From JBDREF01 sp043820045 (GTDB taxonomy: Bacteria; Planctomycetota; Phycisphaerae; Sedimentisphaerales; Anaerobacaceae): a DNA stretch of 57,982 bases. The stretch is taken from assembly GCA_043820045.1 (NCBI GenBank), contig JBDREF010000170.1, forward strand, positions 1 to 57,982, given 5' to 3'. Of this stretch, positions 45,859 through 53,367 are shown piece after piece. Below the pieces are notes generated by a model that was not told the origin of the DNA, did not search any database, and saw nothing but the letters and a program-made list of their open reading frames with translations. Each line of letters opens with the position of its first letter. The first letter of the stretch is position 1. A program made the translations under genes and the position numbers.

Positions 45859-46473
45859 GTGGGCAATACCGTGGAAAAACCAGTAATAGGTATCCTGGGC
45901 GGTATCGGATCGGGCAAGAGCACCGTCGCCGCCGAGTTTGCGAAGTTGGGCTGCGGGGCCATCGACGCCGACAAAATCGCCCACGAGCTGCTCGATCAGG
46001 ACGCCGTGAAAGAAAAAATAGTAGCCCGTTTCGGCCGGATGGTCCTGGACGGTACGGGGGGCATAGACCGCAGGAAGTTAGCCGGGGTCGTTTTCTCCAA
46101 CGCGGAAAAACTCTCCTTTCTCAACCGGATAATCCATCCCCTTGTCCTGGAACGCGTCAAGAAGCTGATACGCCTATACAACCGCCAAAGGCACGTCAAG
46201 GCAATCGTTTTGGACATGCCGTTATTGCTGGAAGTCGGCTGGGCCGAGCGGTGTGACAAGCTCATTTTTGTCAATTCCGAGCAGAAACTGAGGGAAAACA
46301 GGGTAAAAAAAATGGGTTTTGACGAAAATCACCTGAAAATTAGAGAAAATTTTCAGATTTCTCTGGACAAGAAAGTTAGCCTCGCCGATAATATGGTAGA
46401 AAACAATTCTGACTTCTCGGCTTTAGTCAGACAGGTCGCTGATATTTTCTCAGATATTATGGGTAATCGGTAA
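45859..46473 (+). CDS. coaE: Dephospho-CoA kinase
   Basis: 204 residues from the GTG at 45859, chosen because an upstream promoter's -10 box ends seven bases before it and because it gives the normal length; the frame itself is open to 45811. It phosphorylates the ribose of dephospho-CoA, the last step of CoA synthesis. It has the P-loop GGIGSGKST, the IDADKIAHELL motif, VVFSNAEKLSFLNRIIHP and DMPLLLEVGW. The C terminus is enriched in Asn and Lys. The gene is followed by rho after 194 bases. Confidence 0.93.
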   Translation: MGNTVEKPVIGILGGIGSGKSTVAAEFAKLGCGAIDADKIAHELLDQDAVKEKIVARFGRMVLDGTGGIDRRKLAGVVFSNAEKLSFLNRIIHPLVLERVKKLIRLYNRQRHVKAIVLDMPLLLEVGWAERCDKLIFVNSEQKLRENRVKKMGFDENHLKIRENFQISLDKKVSLADNMVENNSDFSALVRQVADIFSDIMGNR

Positions 46474-46667
46474 GCGGGGTTTATCACAGATCGTTCGCAT
46501 TTAGTATCGCCCGTTTTGACATTTAGGTTCTACTATTCACAGTCAAATCTTATTGAATTCCTACGGGAAAGTTATTCTGTAGAACCGTGCCTCCAATACC
46601 TGATTTTGTTCGGCACAGGTTTCGCATGGGTAACAACAGTGTTTTGTAAACGCAAGAAGGAGTCATG

Positions 46668-48173
46668 ATGGCTAAATCTGCAAAGGGCACAGGCAAGAAA
46701 CGCAAGAGCGCAAAGAAGAAAGGGATCAAGGAACAACAGGCTGTCGGCGAACAGGACGAGCAGATACAGCAGGAAGACGGCGTTGCAGTGGCAACGGCTG
46801 AGGGCGCCGCAGCAGTTGAAACTGAGGAAGAAGTCCTCGGTGCTGATGACGAAGAGGCCAGAAGAGCCGAAGAAGAATCAACTCATGCCAAGTACGAGAG
46901 AATTAAGAAGGGCAACCTGTACCTGACCGATCTTCAGAGACTGACCGTCGCAGAGTTGCATGATCTTGCCAAGAACGAAAACATAACAGAATACAGCGCG
47001 CTGAAAAAACAGGATTTGATTTTCAGAATTCTCAAAGAGCGTATTCGTCAGAACGGCCTTATGTACGGCGAAGGGGTGCTGGAAGTGCTGCCGGACGGTT
47101 ACGGCTTTCTGCGAAATCCAGACTACAACTACCTGTCGTCTTCCGATGATATTTATGTCTCCCCGTCTCAAATCCGGCGCTTCGGACTGCGAACGGGTAA
47201 TGTTGTATCAGGTCAAATCAGGCCGCCGAAAGACTCGGAGAAATATTTCGCCCTGCTTCGCGTCGAAGCCATCAACTTCGAGGACCCCGACAAGCTTGCC
47301 GAAAAAATCGTGTTCAGTGATTTGACGCCGTTGCATCCCGAGAACCGCTTCATACTCGAGACTTCGGCCGAAGAGCTGAATATGCGAATCATCGACATTG
47401 TGACACCGGTGGGCAAAGGCCAGCGAGGCCTGATCGTCGCTCCGCCGCGGACCGGCAAAACGATTCTGCTCCAGAAAATGGCCAACGCCTTGAGCACAAA
47501 TCATCCCGAGGTAAAGCTTATCGTTCTGCTGATTGACGAACGGCCCGAGGAAGTGACGGAAATGGAACGCAAAACCGCCGACGACGTTGAGGTCATAAGC
47601 TCGACTTTCGACGAGCCGGCCGCTCGCCACTGCCAGGTCGCCGAGGTCGTTATCGAAAAAGCAAAGCGGCTCGTCGAGTACGGCGTCGACGTGGTAATCC
47701 TTCTTGACTCGATAACGCGCCTCGCCCGCGCGTACAACACCGAGATGCCGCACTCGGGAAGAATCCTGACCGGCGGTGTTGACGCCGGCGCGATGCAGAT
47801 GCCCAAGAAGTTCTTCGGGGCGGCAAGAAACGTCGAGGAAGGCGGTTCGTTGACTATCTTCGCAACTGCACTGATCGACACGGGCTCGAAGATGGACGAG
47901 GTTATCTTCGAAGAGTTCAAGGCGACCGGAAATATGGAATTGCACCTCGACAGGCGTCTTGTTGACAGAAGGACCTGGCCGGCGATAGATATCAGCCGCA
48001 GCGGGACCAGACGGGAAGAGCTGCTGCTCGATCCGAGGGAGTTGCAGCTTGTGTACAGGCTCCGCAGGGTCCTGAGCGAATTGAACCCGGTGGAGGCAAT
48101 CGAGCTGCTCAAGAGCAGGCTTACCAAGAGCCGCACCAACGCAGAGTTCCTGATGACAATGAACCTCGATTAG
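46668..48173 (+). CDS. rho: Transcription termination factor Rho
   Basis: 501 residues from the second of two adjacent ATGs (46668), for which GGAG has the better spacing. A charged, low-complexity N-terminal extension (Lys-rich then Glu-rich, about 1-75) precedes the RNA-binding domain (LTVAELHDLAKNENI; GYGFLRNPDYNYL) and the ATPase: Walker A APPRTGKT, LIDERPEEVTEM and Walker B VVILLDSITRLARAYN, then the secondary RNA-contact loop FFGAARNVEEGG. The hexamer unwinds RNA to stop transcription. N-terminal insertions of this type occur in several phyla. A hairpin terminator follows at 48262. Confidence 0.97.
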   Translation: MAKSAKGTGKKRKSAKKKGIKEQQAVGEQDEQIQQEDGVAVATAEGAAAVETEEEVLGADDEEARRAEEESTHAKYERIKKGNLYLTDLQRLTVAELHDLAKNENITEYSALKKQDLIFRILKERIRQNGLMYGEGVLEVLPDGYGFLRNPDYNYLSSSDDIYVSPSQIRRFGLRTGNVVSGQIRPPKDSEKYFALLRVEAINFEDPDKLAEKIVFSDLTPLHPENRFILETSAEELNMRIIDIVTPVGKGQRGLIVAPPRTGKTILLQKMANALSTNHPEVKLIVLLIDERPEEVTEMERKTADDVEVISSTFDEPAARHCQVAEVVIEKAKRLVEYGVDVVILLDSITRLARAYNTEMPHSGRILTGGVDAGAMQMPKKFFGAARNVEEGGSLTIFATALIDTGSKMDEVIFEEFKATGNMELHLDRRLVDRRTWPAIDISRSGTRREELLLDPRELQLVYRLRRVLSELNPVEAIELLKSRLTKSRTNAEFLMTMNLD

Positions 48174-48235
48174 GCCCGGCGGGACCGCCAGACTTTACCG
48201 CAGCGCCCGGCCCGTGCCTGACTGTGCGCTTTACA

Positions 48236-48263
48236 TTGTCATTCGTTTTTGTTAGGATAATAT
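48236..48263 (+). promoter_or_regulatory. Putative sigma-70-type promoter for valS
   Basis: TTGTCA (48236-48241), a 16-base spacer and TAATAT (48258-48263). The -10 box shares bases with the first arm of the terminator hairpin at 48262. Confidence 0.55.
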
Positions 48264-48293
48264 TCCGGCTGTTGTATGACGCCGGAATTTTTT
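48262..48293 (+). terminator. Rho-independent terminator after rho, interlocked with the valS promoter
   Basis: ATTCCGGC (48262-48269) pairs with GCCGGAAT (48281-48288), followed by a run of T. It terminates transcripts from rho. A transcript starting from the overlapping promoter near 48270 would lack the first arm and so escape it. Confidence 0.7.
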
Positions 48294-48320
48294 TAGGCAA
48301 CTACAAGAATCAAACAGTTT

Positions 48321-51300
48321 ATGAACGAGCAACTCTCGAAAACTTATGAACCCGCGACGACAGAGCGGCAGGCTAACGAGACGTGGTCTTCGCACCCGTA
48401 CTTTCACGCCGAGCCGCAGACCGGCGGCCAGGACGGCAAGCCTTTTACAATCGTAATCCCTCCTCCGAACGTCACGGCCCCGCTGCACCTCGGCCATGCG
48501 CTTAACAACACGCTGCAGGATGTCCTGATTCGATGGCGCCGGATGCAGAATTACAGGACCCTGTGGATGCCCGGCACCGACCACGCGGGCATAGCCACTC
48601 AGACGGTCGTCGAGAAACGAATACTCTCAGAGGAAGGAAAACGCCGGACCGACTTTAAACGTGAAGAATTCGTCGCCCGAGTTCAGGCATGGAAAGACGA
48701 ATACGAGGCCACGATTATCAGCCAGCTCAAGGCGATGGGTTGCTCGTGCGACTGGCAGCGAACGCGATTCACAATGGACGAGGTATGCGCCAATGCCGTG
48801 CGAAGCGCGTTCTTCGAGCTGTTCAAAGACGGGTTGATCTATCGTGGTAAAAGGCTGGTCAACTGGGACCCGGCTACCGGGACCGTACTCGCCGACGACG
48901 AGGTGGAACACGAGACGGTACAGGGCCATTTCTGGTATTTGAAGTACCCGCTCGTCGAGCCCGTCGAAATTCCCCATGACATGGGCGCCTCGCACGCGAG
49001 TGCTCCTCGTGGCGAGGGCGTCCCGCCCTTGCGTGAATTTAGTGTCGCGGGCGTCCCGCCCGCGCGTGTCGAAGGCATCTTGCCTTCGCAACAAGACAGC
49101 GAACCGGCCATCAACAAGCGACAAGGCCGCTACCTTCCTCATTGGTCCAGGGAAGGTGCCATGTATGCTGTGACCTTCCGGCTTGCTGATGCCGTCCCAG
49201 GCGAAGTCTCCGAGTCATGGCGTCTTGCGCGTCAGGAGGTCGTCGAGCGTGCTCAGCAGCAAAGGCGTCCGCTGACCCACGTCGAGCAAATCGAGCTGCA
49301 CCGCCTTCACTCAGAGAAGATTGAATCATTCCTCGACGCCGGACACGGCGAGTGCCTTTTGAGAGACCCGCGCCTCGGGGAGATTTTGCATAATGCACTC
49401 AGGCACTTCGACGGCGAGCGGTACGAGCTCGTCGCCTGGGCCGTCATGCCGAATCACGTTCATGCAATACTCAGGCCCTTCGCCGGCCACGAACTGCCTA
49501 AGATCGTCCATTCCTGGAAATCATTCACGTCCAAGGAGATCAACCAGCGGCTCGACCGCCAGGGCTCCTTGTGGATGGATGAATACTATGACCATCTTAT
49601 CCGCGATGAGCAGGACTTCCGGAACCAAGTTGAATATGTGCTTGCGAACCCTGAAAAGGCGGGCCTGCAAAACTGGCCTTGGTGCGGGATGCACGGATCA
49701 GCTCCGGATGAGCAGCGAGGGCAAGATGCCCTCGAAACGCGCGGGCGGGACGCCCGCGACACGGTGACTATCACACACGTTACCGTGGCAACAACCCGGC
49801 CGGAGACAATGCTCGGCGATACGGCCGTGGCGATGAACCCAAATGACCCACGTGCAAAATACCTCGTTGGCAGAAAAGTCCGGCTTCCCATCGTAGGACG
49901 CAGAATCCCGATCATCGCCGATGAGCACGTTGTTCTGCCCGATCCGAACAGTGAAGATGAAAAGGCGCGATTTTCCACGGGCTTTCTGAAAGTCACCCCG
50001 GCCCACGACCCGGACGACTATGCTATTGGTGAACGCCACTATATCGAAATTGCTGATATAGTCGTACCCGTGGACTTCGGGGGAGATCCATGGCAATACG
50101 TTTTTCTTAACGTGATGGCACCTGACGGTTCCATTAGCCATAAGTATGGATGGGCAGATTGGGACTATCTCAAGAATGATGAAGTGGAAAATCTGATCGG
50201 CATGGACCGTTTCGAGGCGCGCGAAGCTATCGTTGAGTGGTTCCGCCAGGAAAGTCTGCTCGAAAACGTCCGCGAGTACTCACACGAAGTGGGACACAGC
50301 TACCGCAGCCATGTTCCCATCGAGCCATATCTATCCGACCAGTGGTATATCAAGGTCAAAGAGCCAATCGAGCATCTAAAGGAAAAATTCGGCGAAGGTC
50401 CCATCGAGAGAACAGATGTGCCGGTTAATTCTCTGGCCGGTCTGGCGTTGAAGCCGTTGCTTGACGGCCGCCTGCGTTTTATCCCGGAGCGGTATGCCAA
50501 AACATACCAAAACTGGTTAGAAAACCTCCGCGATTGGCCCATCAGCCGCCAGCTCTGGTGGGGACATCGCATACCGATCTGGTCAAAGCTTGATGGAGGT
50601 GGACGATTAGAATTTGAGCTTTCAAAGTTTCCGGGTAAGGTATGCTCCGAGTTGACCGATTCTGATGAAGGGCCCATAACCTATATTTGCGTCGCGCCCG
50701 GGAACGAGGACATTGAGAAGCAGCTCGAGGCTGATGGATGGCTCCAGGATGAAGATGTGCTTGACACATGGTTCTCTTCGGCGCTTTGGCCTTTCAGCAC
50801 TTTGGGCTGGCCGGATGATACGCCTGAACTGCGAACATTTTATCCCGGTAACGTGCTTTGTACGGCGCGCGAGATTATCACGCTGTGGGTCTCGCGCATG
50901 GTGATGATGGGGCAGTACTGTGCCGGAGACATCCCGTTCCGCGATGTATATATTCACGCGATGATACAGGACGGCGAAGGCCGTAAGATGTCCAAGAGCC
51001 TGGGCAACGGCATTGACCCGCTGGTGGCTATCGACAGTCACGGTGCAGACGCAATGCGTTTTACGTTGGCCAGCATGACCACCGATACGCAGGACATCAG
51101 GATGCCGGTGGCGGCAATGATGCTGCCCGACGGGCGAGAAGCTAATACATCGCCGAAGTTCGACGTCGGGCGCAACTTCTGCAATAAGCTCTGGAACGCA
51201 TCGCGTTTCGCCATGATGAATCTTGAGGGGACCGACCCGGCGGGATTCGACCCTGACAAAATGGACATTACCGACAAATGGATCCTTTCCAGATTGGCCA

Positions 51301-52127
51301 ACACCATTTCCGAAGTGACGGAATCGCTGGATAAATTCAAGTTCAGTGAGCCACTTTCTGCAATTTATAAATTCTTCTGGAACGATTTCTGTGACTGGTA
51401 TCTCGAATGGGCTAAGCCCCGAATGCAGGACGAGCAGAAAAGACCGATTGCTCAAAATGTTCTGGCCTTCGTGCTGGACCAGACTTTAAGGCTTCTGCAT
51501 CCGTTTGTGCCGTTCATCACCGAAGGGATATTCCAGAAACTAAACGAGGTCGCGCCGATAAGACGGCTCAGAGGGCTGGTCGAGGCGAAAAACGCCGACT
51601 CGCTCGCAGTTGCCGAATGGCCCCGAGGGATCGACCTTCCGGACGGGCCGGACGCAGAAAAACAGGTTGAGACTGTGCAGGCAGTCATCCGGACGATACG
51701 GGACATCAGGAACGACCGAAACATACCGCCCAAAGACCTGTTGGTCGTCTCGGTGAAATCGCAACCGCAGACCGTTGACACACTGAATGCAAACGTGGAG
51801 CTTATAAGCCAACTGGCCGGCGTGAAACAATTTCAGGCCGGGACAAATATTTCAAAACCTGCGAACGCCGCCGTAGCAATCGCGGACGTAACGGAGGTCT
51901 ATGTCCACGACGCTATCGACCTGGAAGCGGAACGGCGTCGATTCGAGAAGCAGAAGCAACAGATAGAAAAAGCTAAAGAGGCGGTGGAAGCCAAGCTGGC
52001 CAACGAGAATTTCATCACTAAAGCCAAGCCCGAGGTCGTAGCTCAGGCCAACGAAAAGCTGGCCCAGCTCACAGAACAATTGAGGACCGTTGAGGAACAC
52101 CTGTCGGAGTTAGAGAGCAGTGGATGA
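48321..52127 (+). CDS. valS: Valyl-tRNA synthetase with an in-frame REP-associated transposase insertion
   Basis: 1268 residues, against about 900-1000 expected. The synthetase is complete: PPPNVTAPLHLGH (HIGH motif, His56 and His59), TTRPETMLGDTAVA (editing domain), WFSSALWPFSTLGW, KMSKS at 889-893, an anticodon-binding domain and a C-terminal coiled coil (residues about 1195-1268). Between LKYPLVEPVEIP and the strand leading to TTRPET, about residues 223-482 are foreign. They read as translated REP repeats, then a Y1/HUH transposase (GRYLPHWSREG, MPNHVHAIL with His379 and His381, and Tyr422/Tyr423 in the DEYYDHLIRD segment), then a translated inverted REP. There is no stop or frameshift, so the chain would be one polypeptide unless processed. 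The site is a surface loop of the editing domain, where tolerance is plausible. It could also be a pseudogene if another valS exists. Confidence 0.93.
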   Translation: MNEQLSKTYEPATTERQANETWSSHPYFHAEPQTGGQDGKPFTIVIPPPNVTAPLHLGHALNNTLQDVLIRWRRMQNYRTLWMPGTDHAGIATQTVVEKRILSEEGKRRTDFKREEFVARVQAWKDEYEATIISQLKAMGCSCDWQRTRFTMDEVCANAVRSAFFELFKDGLIYRGKRLVNWDPATGTVLADDEVEHETVQGHFWYLKYPLVEPVEIPHDMGASHASAPRGEGVPPLREFSVAGVPPARVEGILPSQQDSEPAINKRQGRYLPHWSREGAMYAVTFRLADAVPGEVSESWRLARQEVVERAQQQRRPLTHVEQIELHRLHSEKIESFLDAGHGECLLRDPRLGEILHNALRHFDGERYELVAWAVMPNHVHAILRPFAGHELPKIVHSWKSFTSKEINQRLDRQGSLWMDEYYDHLIRDEQDFRNQVEYVLANPEKAGLQNWPWCGMHGSAPDEQRGQDALETRGRDARDTVTITHVTVATTRPETMLGDTAVAMNPNDPRAKYLVGRKVRLPIVGRRIPIIADEHVVLPDPNSEDEKARFSTGFLKVTPAHDPDDYAIGERHYIEIADIVVPVDFGGDPWQYVFLNVMAPDGSISHKYGWADWDYLKNDEVENLIGMDRFEAREAIVEWFRQESLLENVREYSHEVGHSYRSHVPIEPYLSDQWYIKVKEPIEHLKEKFGEGPIERTDVPVNSLAGLALKPLLDGRLRFIPERYAKTYQNWLENLRDWPISRQLWWGHRIPIWSKLDGGGRLEFELSKFPGKVCSELTDSDEGPITYICVAPGNEDIEKQLEADGWLQDEDVLDTWFSSALWPFSTLGWPDDTPELRTFYPGNVLCTAREIITLWVSRMVMMGQYCAGDIPFRDVYIHAMIQDGEGRKMSKSLGNGIDPLVAIDSHGADAMRFTLASMTTDTQDIRMPVAAMMLPDGREANTSPKFDVGRNFCNKLWNASRFAMMNLEGTDPAGFDPDKMDITDKWILSRLANTISEVTESLDKFKFSEPLSAIYKFFWNDFCDWYLEWAKPRMQDEQKRPIAQNVLAFVLDQTLRLLHPFVPFITEGIFQKLNEVAPIRRLRGLVEAKNADSLAVAEWPRGIDLPDGPDAEKQVETVQAVIRTIRDIRNDRNIPPKDLLVVSVKSQPQTVDTLNANVELISQLAGVKQFQAGTNISKPANAAVAIADVTEVYVHDAIDLEAERRRFEKQKQQIEKAKEAVEAKLANENFITKAKPEVVAQANEKLAQLTEQLRTVEEHLSELESSG
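49042..49089. repeat. Left terminal REP palindrome of the RAYT element
   Basis: A 48-base unit starting GTGTCGCGGGCGTCCC and ending GCATCTTGCCTTCGC. Aligned by hand to the reverse complement of 49715-49762 it matches at 45 of 48 positions. A further palindrome, GGCGAGGGCGTCCCGCCC, lies just outside it at 49011-49028. Confidence 0.9.
49715..49762. repeat. Right terminal REP palindrome of the RAYT element
   Basis: An inverted copy of 49042-49089 with three mismatches. It is translated as residues of the valS frame (roughly RGQDALETRGRDARD) just before the TTRPET strand. Confidence 0.9.
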
Positions 52128-52184
52128 GCCCGATGCGGGCTCACGAGTTTATATTCTCATCTGCAAAACAGGGGTGACGCTGAA

Positions 52185-52580
52185 ATGGAAACGGAAGCTG
52201 AGTTATCACGAATAATAATAAACGAGATGTCCGACCAGCAGGTGATTGTCCTGAAAGAGCGTCACGGCGACCGGAGTTTTCCCATCGTCATCGGCATAGT
52301 CGAGATTTTTGCAATCGACCGCCGTCTGAAGGGTATCAAGCCCGCCCGTCCGATGACGCACGATTTGCTGGCCAATGTAATAGAGGATCTCGGCGCAAAA
52401 ATAGAAAAGATAGTGATAAACGACCTGCGGCACCACGTCTTCTACGCAAGGATACACCTGAGCCTGAACGGGCGAAAAATCGAAATAGACTCCCGGCCTT
52501 CCGATGCGATTGCTTTATGCGCCGCGTCGGACGCACCTATTTATGTTGCTGATCATGTTTTCGAACAGGCCTCTCAGTAA
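52185..52580 (+). CDS. BFN-domain (DUF151, bifunctional nuclease) protein
   Basis: 131 residues, a single BFN domain: QQVIVLKERHGDRSFPIVIG, VEIFAIDRRLKGI, PMTHDLLANVIEDLGAKI and SRPSDAIALCAASDAPIYV (listed in pieces, here abbreviated to SRPSDAIAL and APIYV). Members have been reported with nuclease activity, and some act with or near DNA-handling proteins; function in bacteria is poorly defined. Its 3' end overlaps the convergent lspA gene by 44 bases. It follows valS by 57 bases and may share its transcript. Confidence 0.9.
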   Translation: METEAELSRIIINEMSDQQVIVLKERHGDRSFPIVIGIVEIFAIDRRLKGIKPARPMTHDLLANVIEDLGAKIEKIVINDLRHHVFYARIHLSLNGRKIEIDSRPSDAIALCAASDAPIYVADHVFEQASQ

Positions 52581-53115
52581 CCAGAGTCGAAATAATCAGC
52601 AAACCGACCCCGACGCAAAGTAAGGCGTCTGCGACGTTAAAAGTATGCCAGTGATAGCCGCGGTAATAGACGTCGATAAAGTCCCGCACGAAACCGTCGT
52701 TGAAGACCCTGTCGTACATGTTGCCGCAGACTCCGGCGGCGAAGAAACCCAGGGCCACGTGGACCAGTCTCTGACGGCTTCCGCCGAAGAGAAAGACAAC
52801 CAGGATTGCCCCGAGCGCCACGAGTGAAACTGCCGCCAGGAAATAAGATTTGCCGGAGAACCAGCCGAAAGCCGCTCCGTTGTTAAGTGCCCTGACCAAC
52901 TGCACAAAACCATCCACGACGGGCAATACCTCATGGGGCTCAAGACGCTCGAACGCCAGCTTCTTGGTCCACAGATCCAGCGCCAGCCCCCCTGCCATCA
53001 GGGACCAAAACGTCAGATGGGTTCTTGAATCCGGCATCACGAAGGTCAGGTGCTGAAGAAGAGCACGACCCGGACTCAACCCGGCAGTACTGTTTTCTCT
53101 CTTGGTTTCGGTCAT
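52537..53115 (-). CDS. lspA: Lipoprotein signal peptidase (signal peptidase II)
   Basis: 192 residues from the ATG at 53115; a GTG at 53157 in the same frame is also possible. It has four membrane helices. The catalytic aspartates lie in GNMYDRV and FNVADALL, and ALNNGAAFGWF is another family motif. It cleaves the signal peptide of diacylglyceryl-modified prolipoproteins in the inner membrane, such as the lipoprotein encoded at 37548. Its 3' end overlaps the BFN gene on the opposite strand. A strong promoter at 53181-53208 drives it, back to back with the gpmI promoter. Confidence 0.93.
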   Translation of the reverse strand: MTETKRENSTAGLSPGRALLQHLTFVMPDSRTHLTFWSLMAGGLALDLWTKKLAFERLEPHEVLPVVDGFVQLVRALNNGAAFGWFSGKSYFLAAVSLVALGAILVVFLFGGSRQRLVHVALGFFAAGVCGNMYDRVFNDGFVRDFIDVYYRGYHWHTFNVADALLCVGVGLLIISTLVTERPVRKHDQQHK

Positions 53116-53180
53116 AATTGATGCCCACCGCGAGGGCAGCCTGAAATAATCCTGCACTATTTGTTCTCAATCGGCAGAAA

Positions 53181-53208
53181 ATTATATCACCGTGAGCGTG
53201 ACTGTCAA
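53181..53208 (-). promoter_or_regulatory. Sigma-70-type promoter for lspA
   Basis: On the minus strand TTGACA (53208-53203), a 16-base spacer and TATAAT (53186-53181), both perfect consensus boxes. Predicted start near 53174. Confidence 0.8.
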
Positions 53209-53258
53209 AGACTTTTGGGAAGGCCGCGAATTTGTTTCTTCGGCCGAACCCTAAACAT

Positions 53259-53287
53259 TTGACATACCCGGCACGAGCCTATATCAT
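53259..53287 (+). promoter_or_regulatory. Sigma-70-type promoter for gpmI
   Basis: TTGACA (53259-53264), a 17-base spacer and TATCAT (53282-53287). The leader would be about 75 bases. It is divergent from the lspA promoter 50 bases away. Confidence 0.75.
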
Positions 53288-53367
53288 ATTGCGATTCAAC
53301 CGGACTATTATGTTTAGACGGGGTATTACCTCGTCTTCGTTACTTTGGCTTGAAAGGTTTTGTTTTT

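Larger units (their letters stand above)
49010..49764 (+). mobile_element. REP-associated tyrosine transposase (RAYT) element inside valS
   Basis: About 755 bases; the outer limits are estimated. It encodes a Y1/HUH single-strand transposase of the RAYT type with the H-V-H motif, the Y-D-H-x-I-R-D segment and the family's NPEKAGL tail. These enzymes mobilise REP palindromes and leave no target duplication. The left end carries two REP palindromes and the right end one. The frame of the transposase is the same as valS, and its usual N-terminal start (near 49081-49164) is fused to upstream valS codons. The catalytic residues look intact. Confidence 0.9.

Noticed and set aside
48985..49765. Intein in ValRS
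   Set aside because: There are no intein splicing or homing endonuclease motifs. The insert matches a Y1/HUH transposase with REP ends instead.
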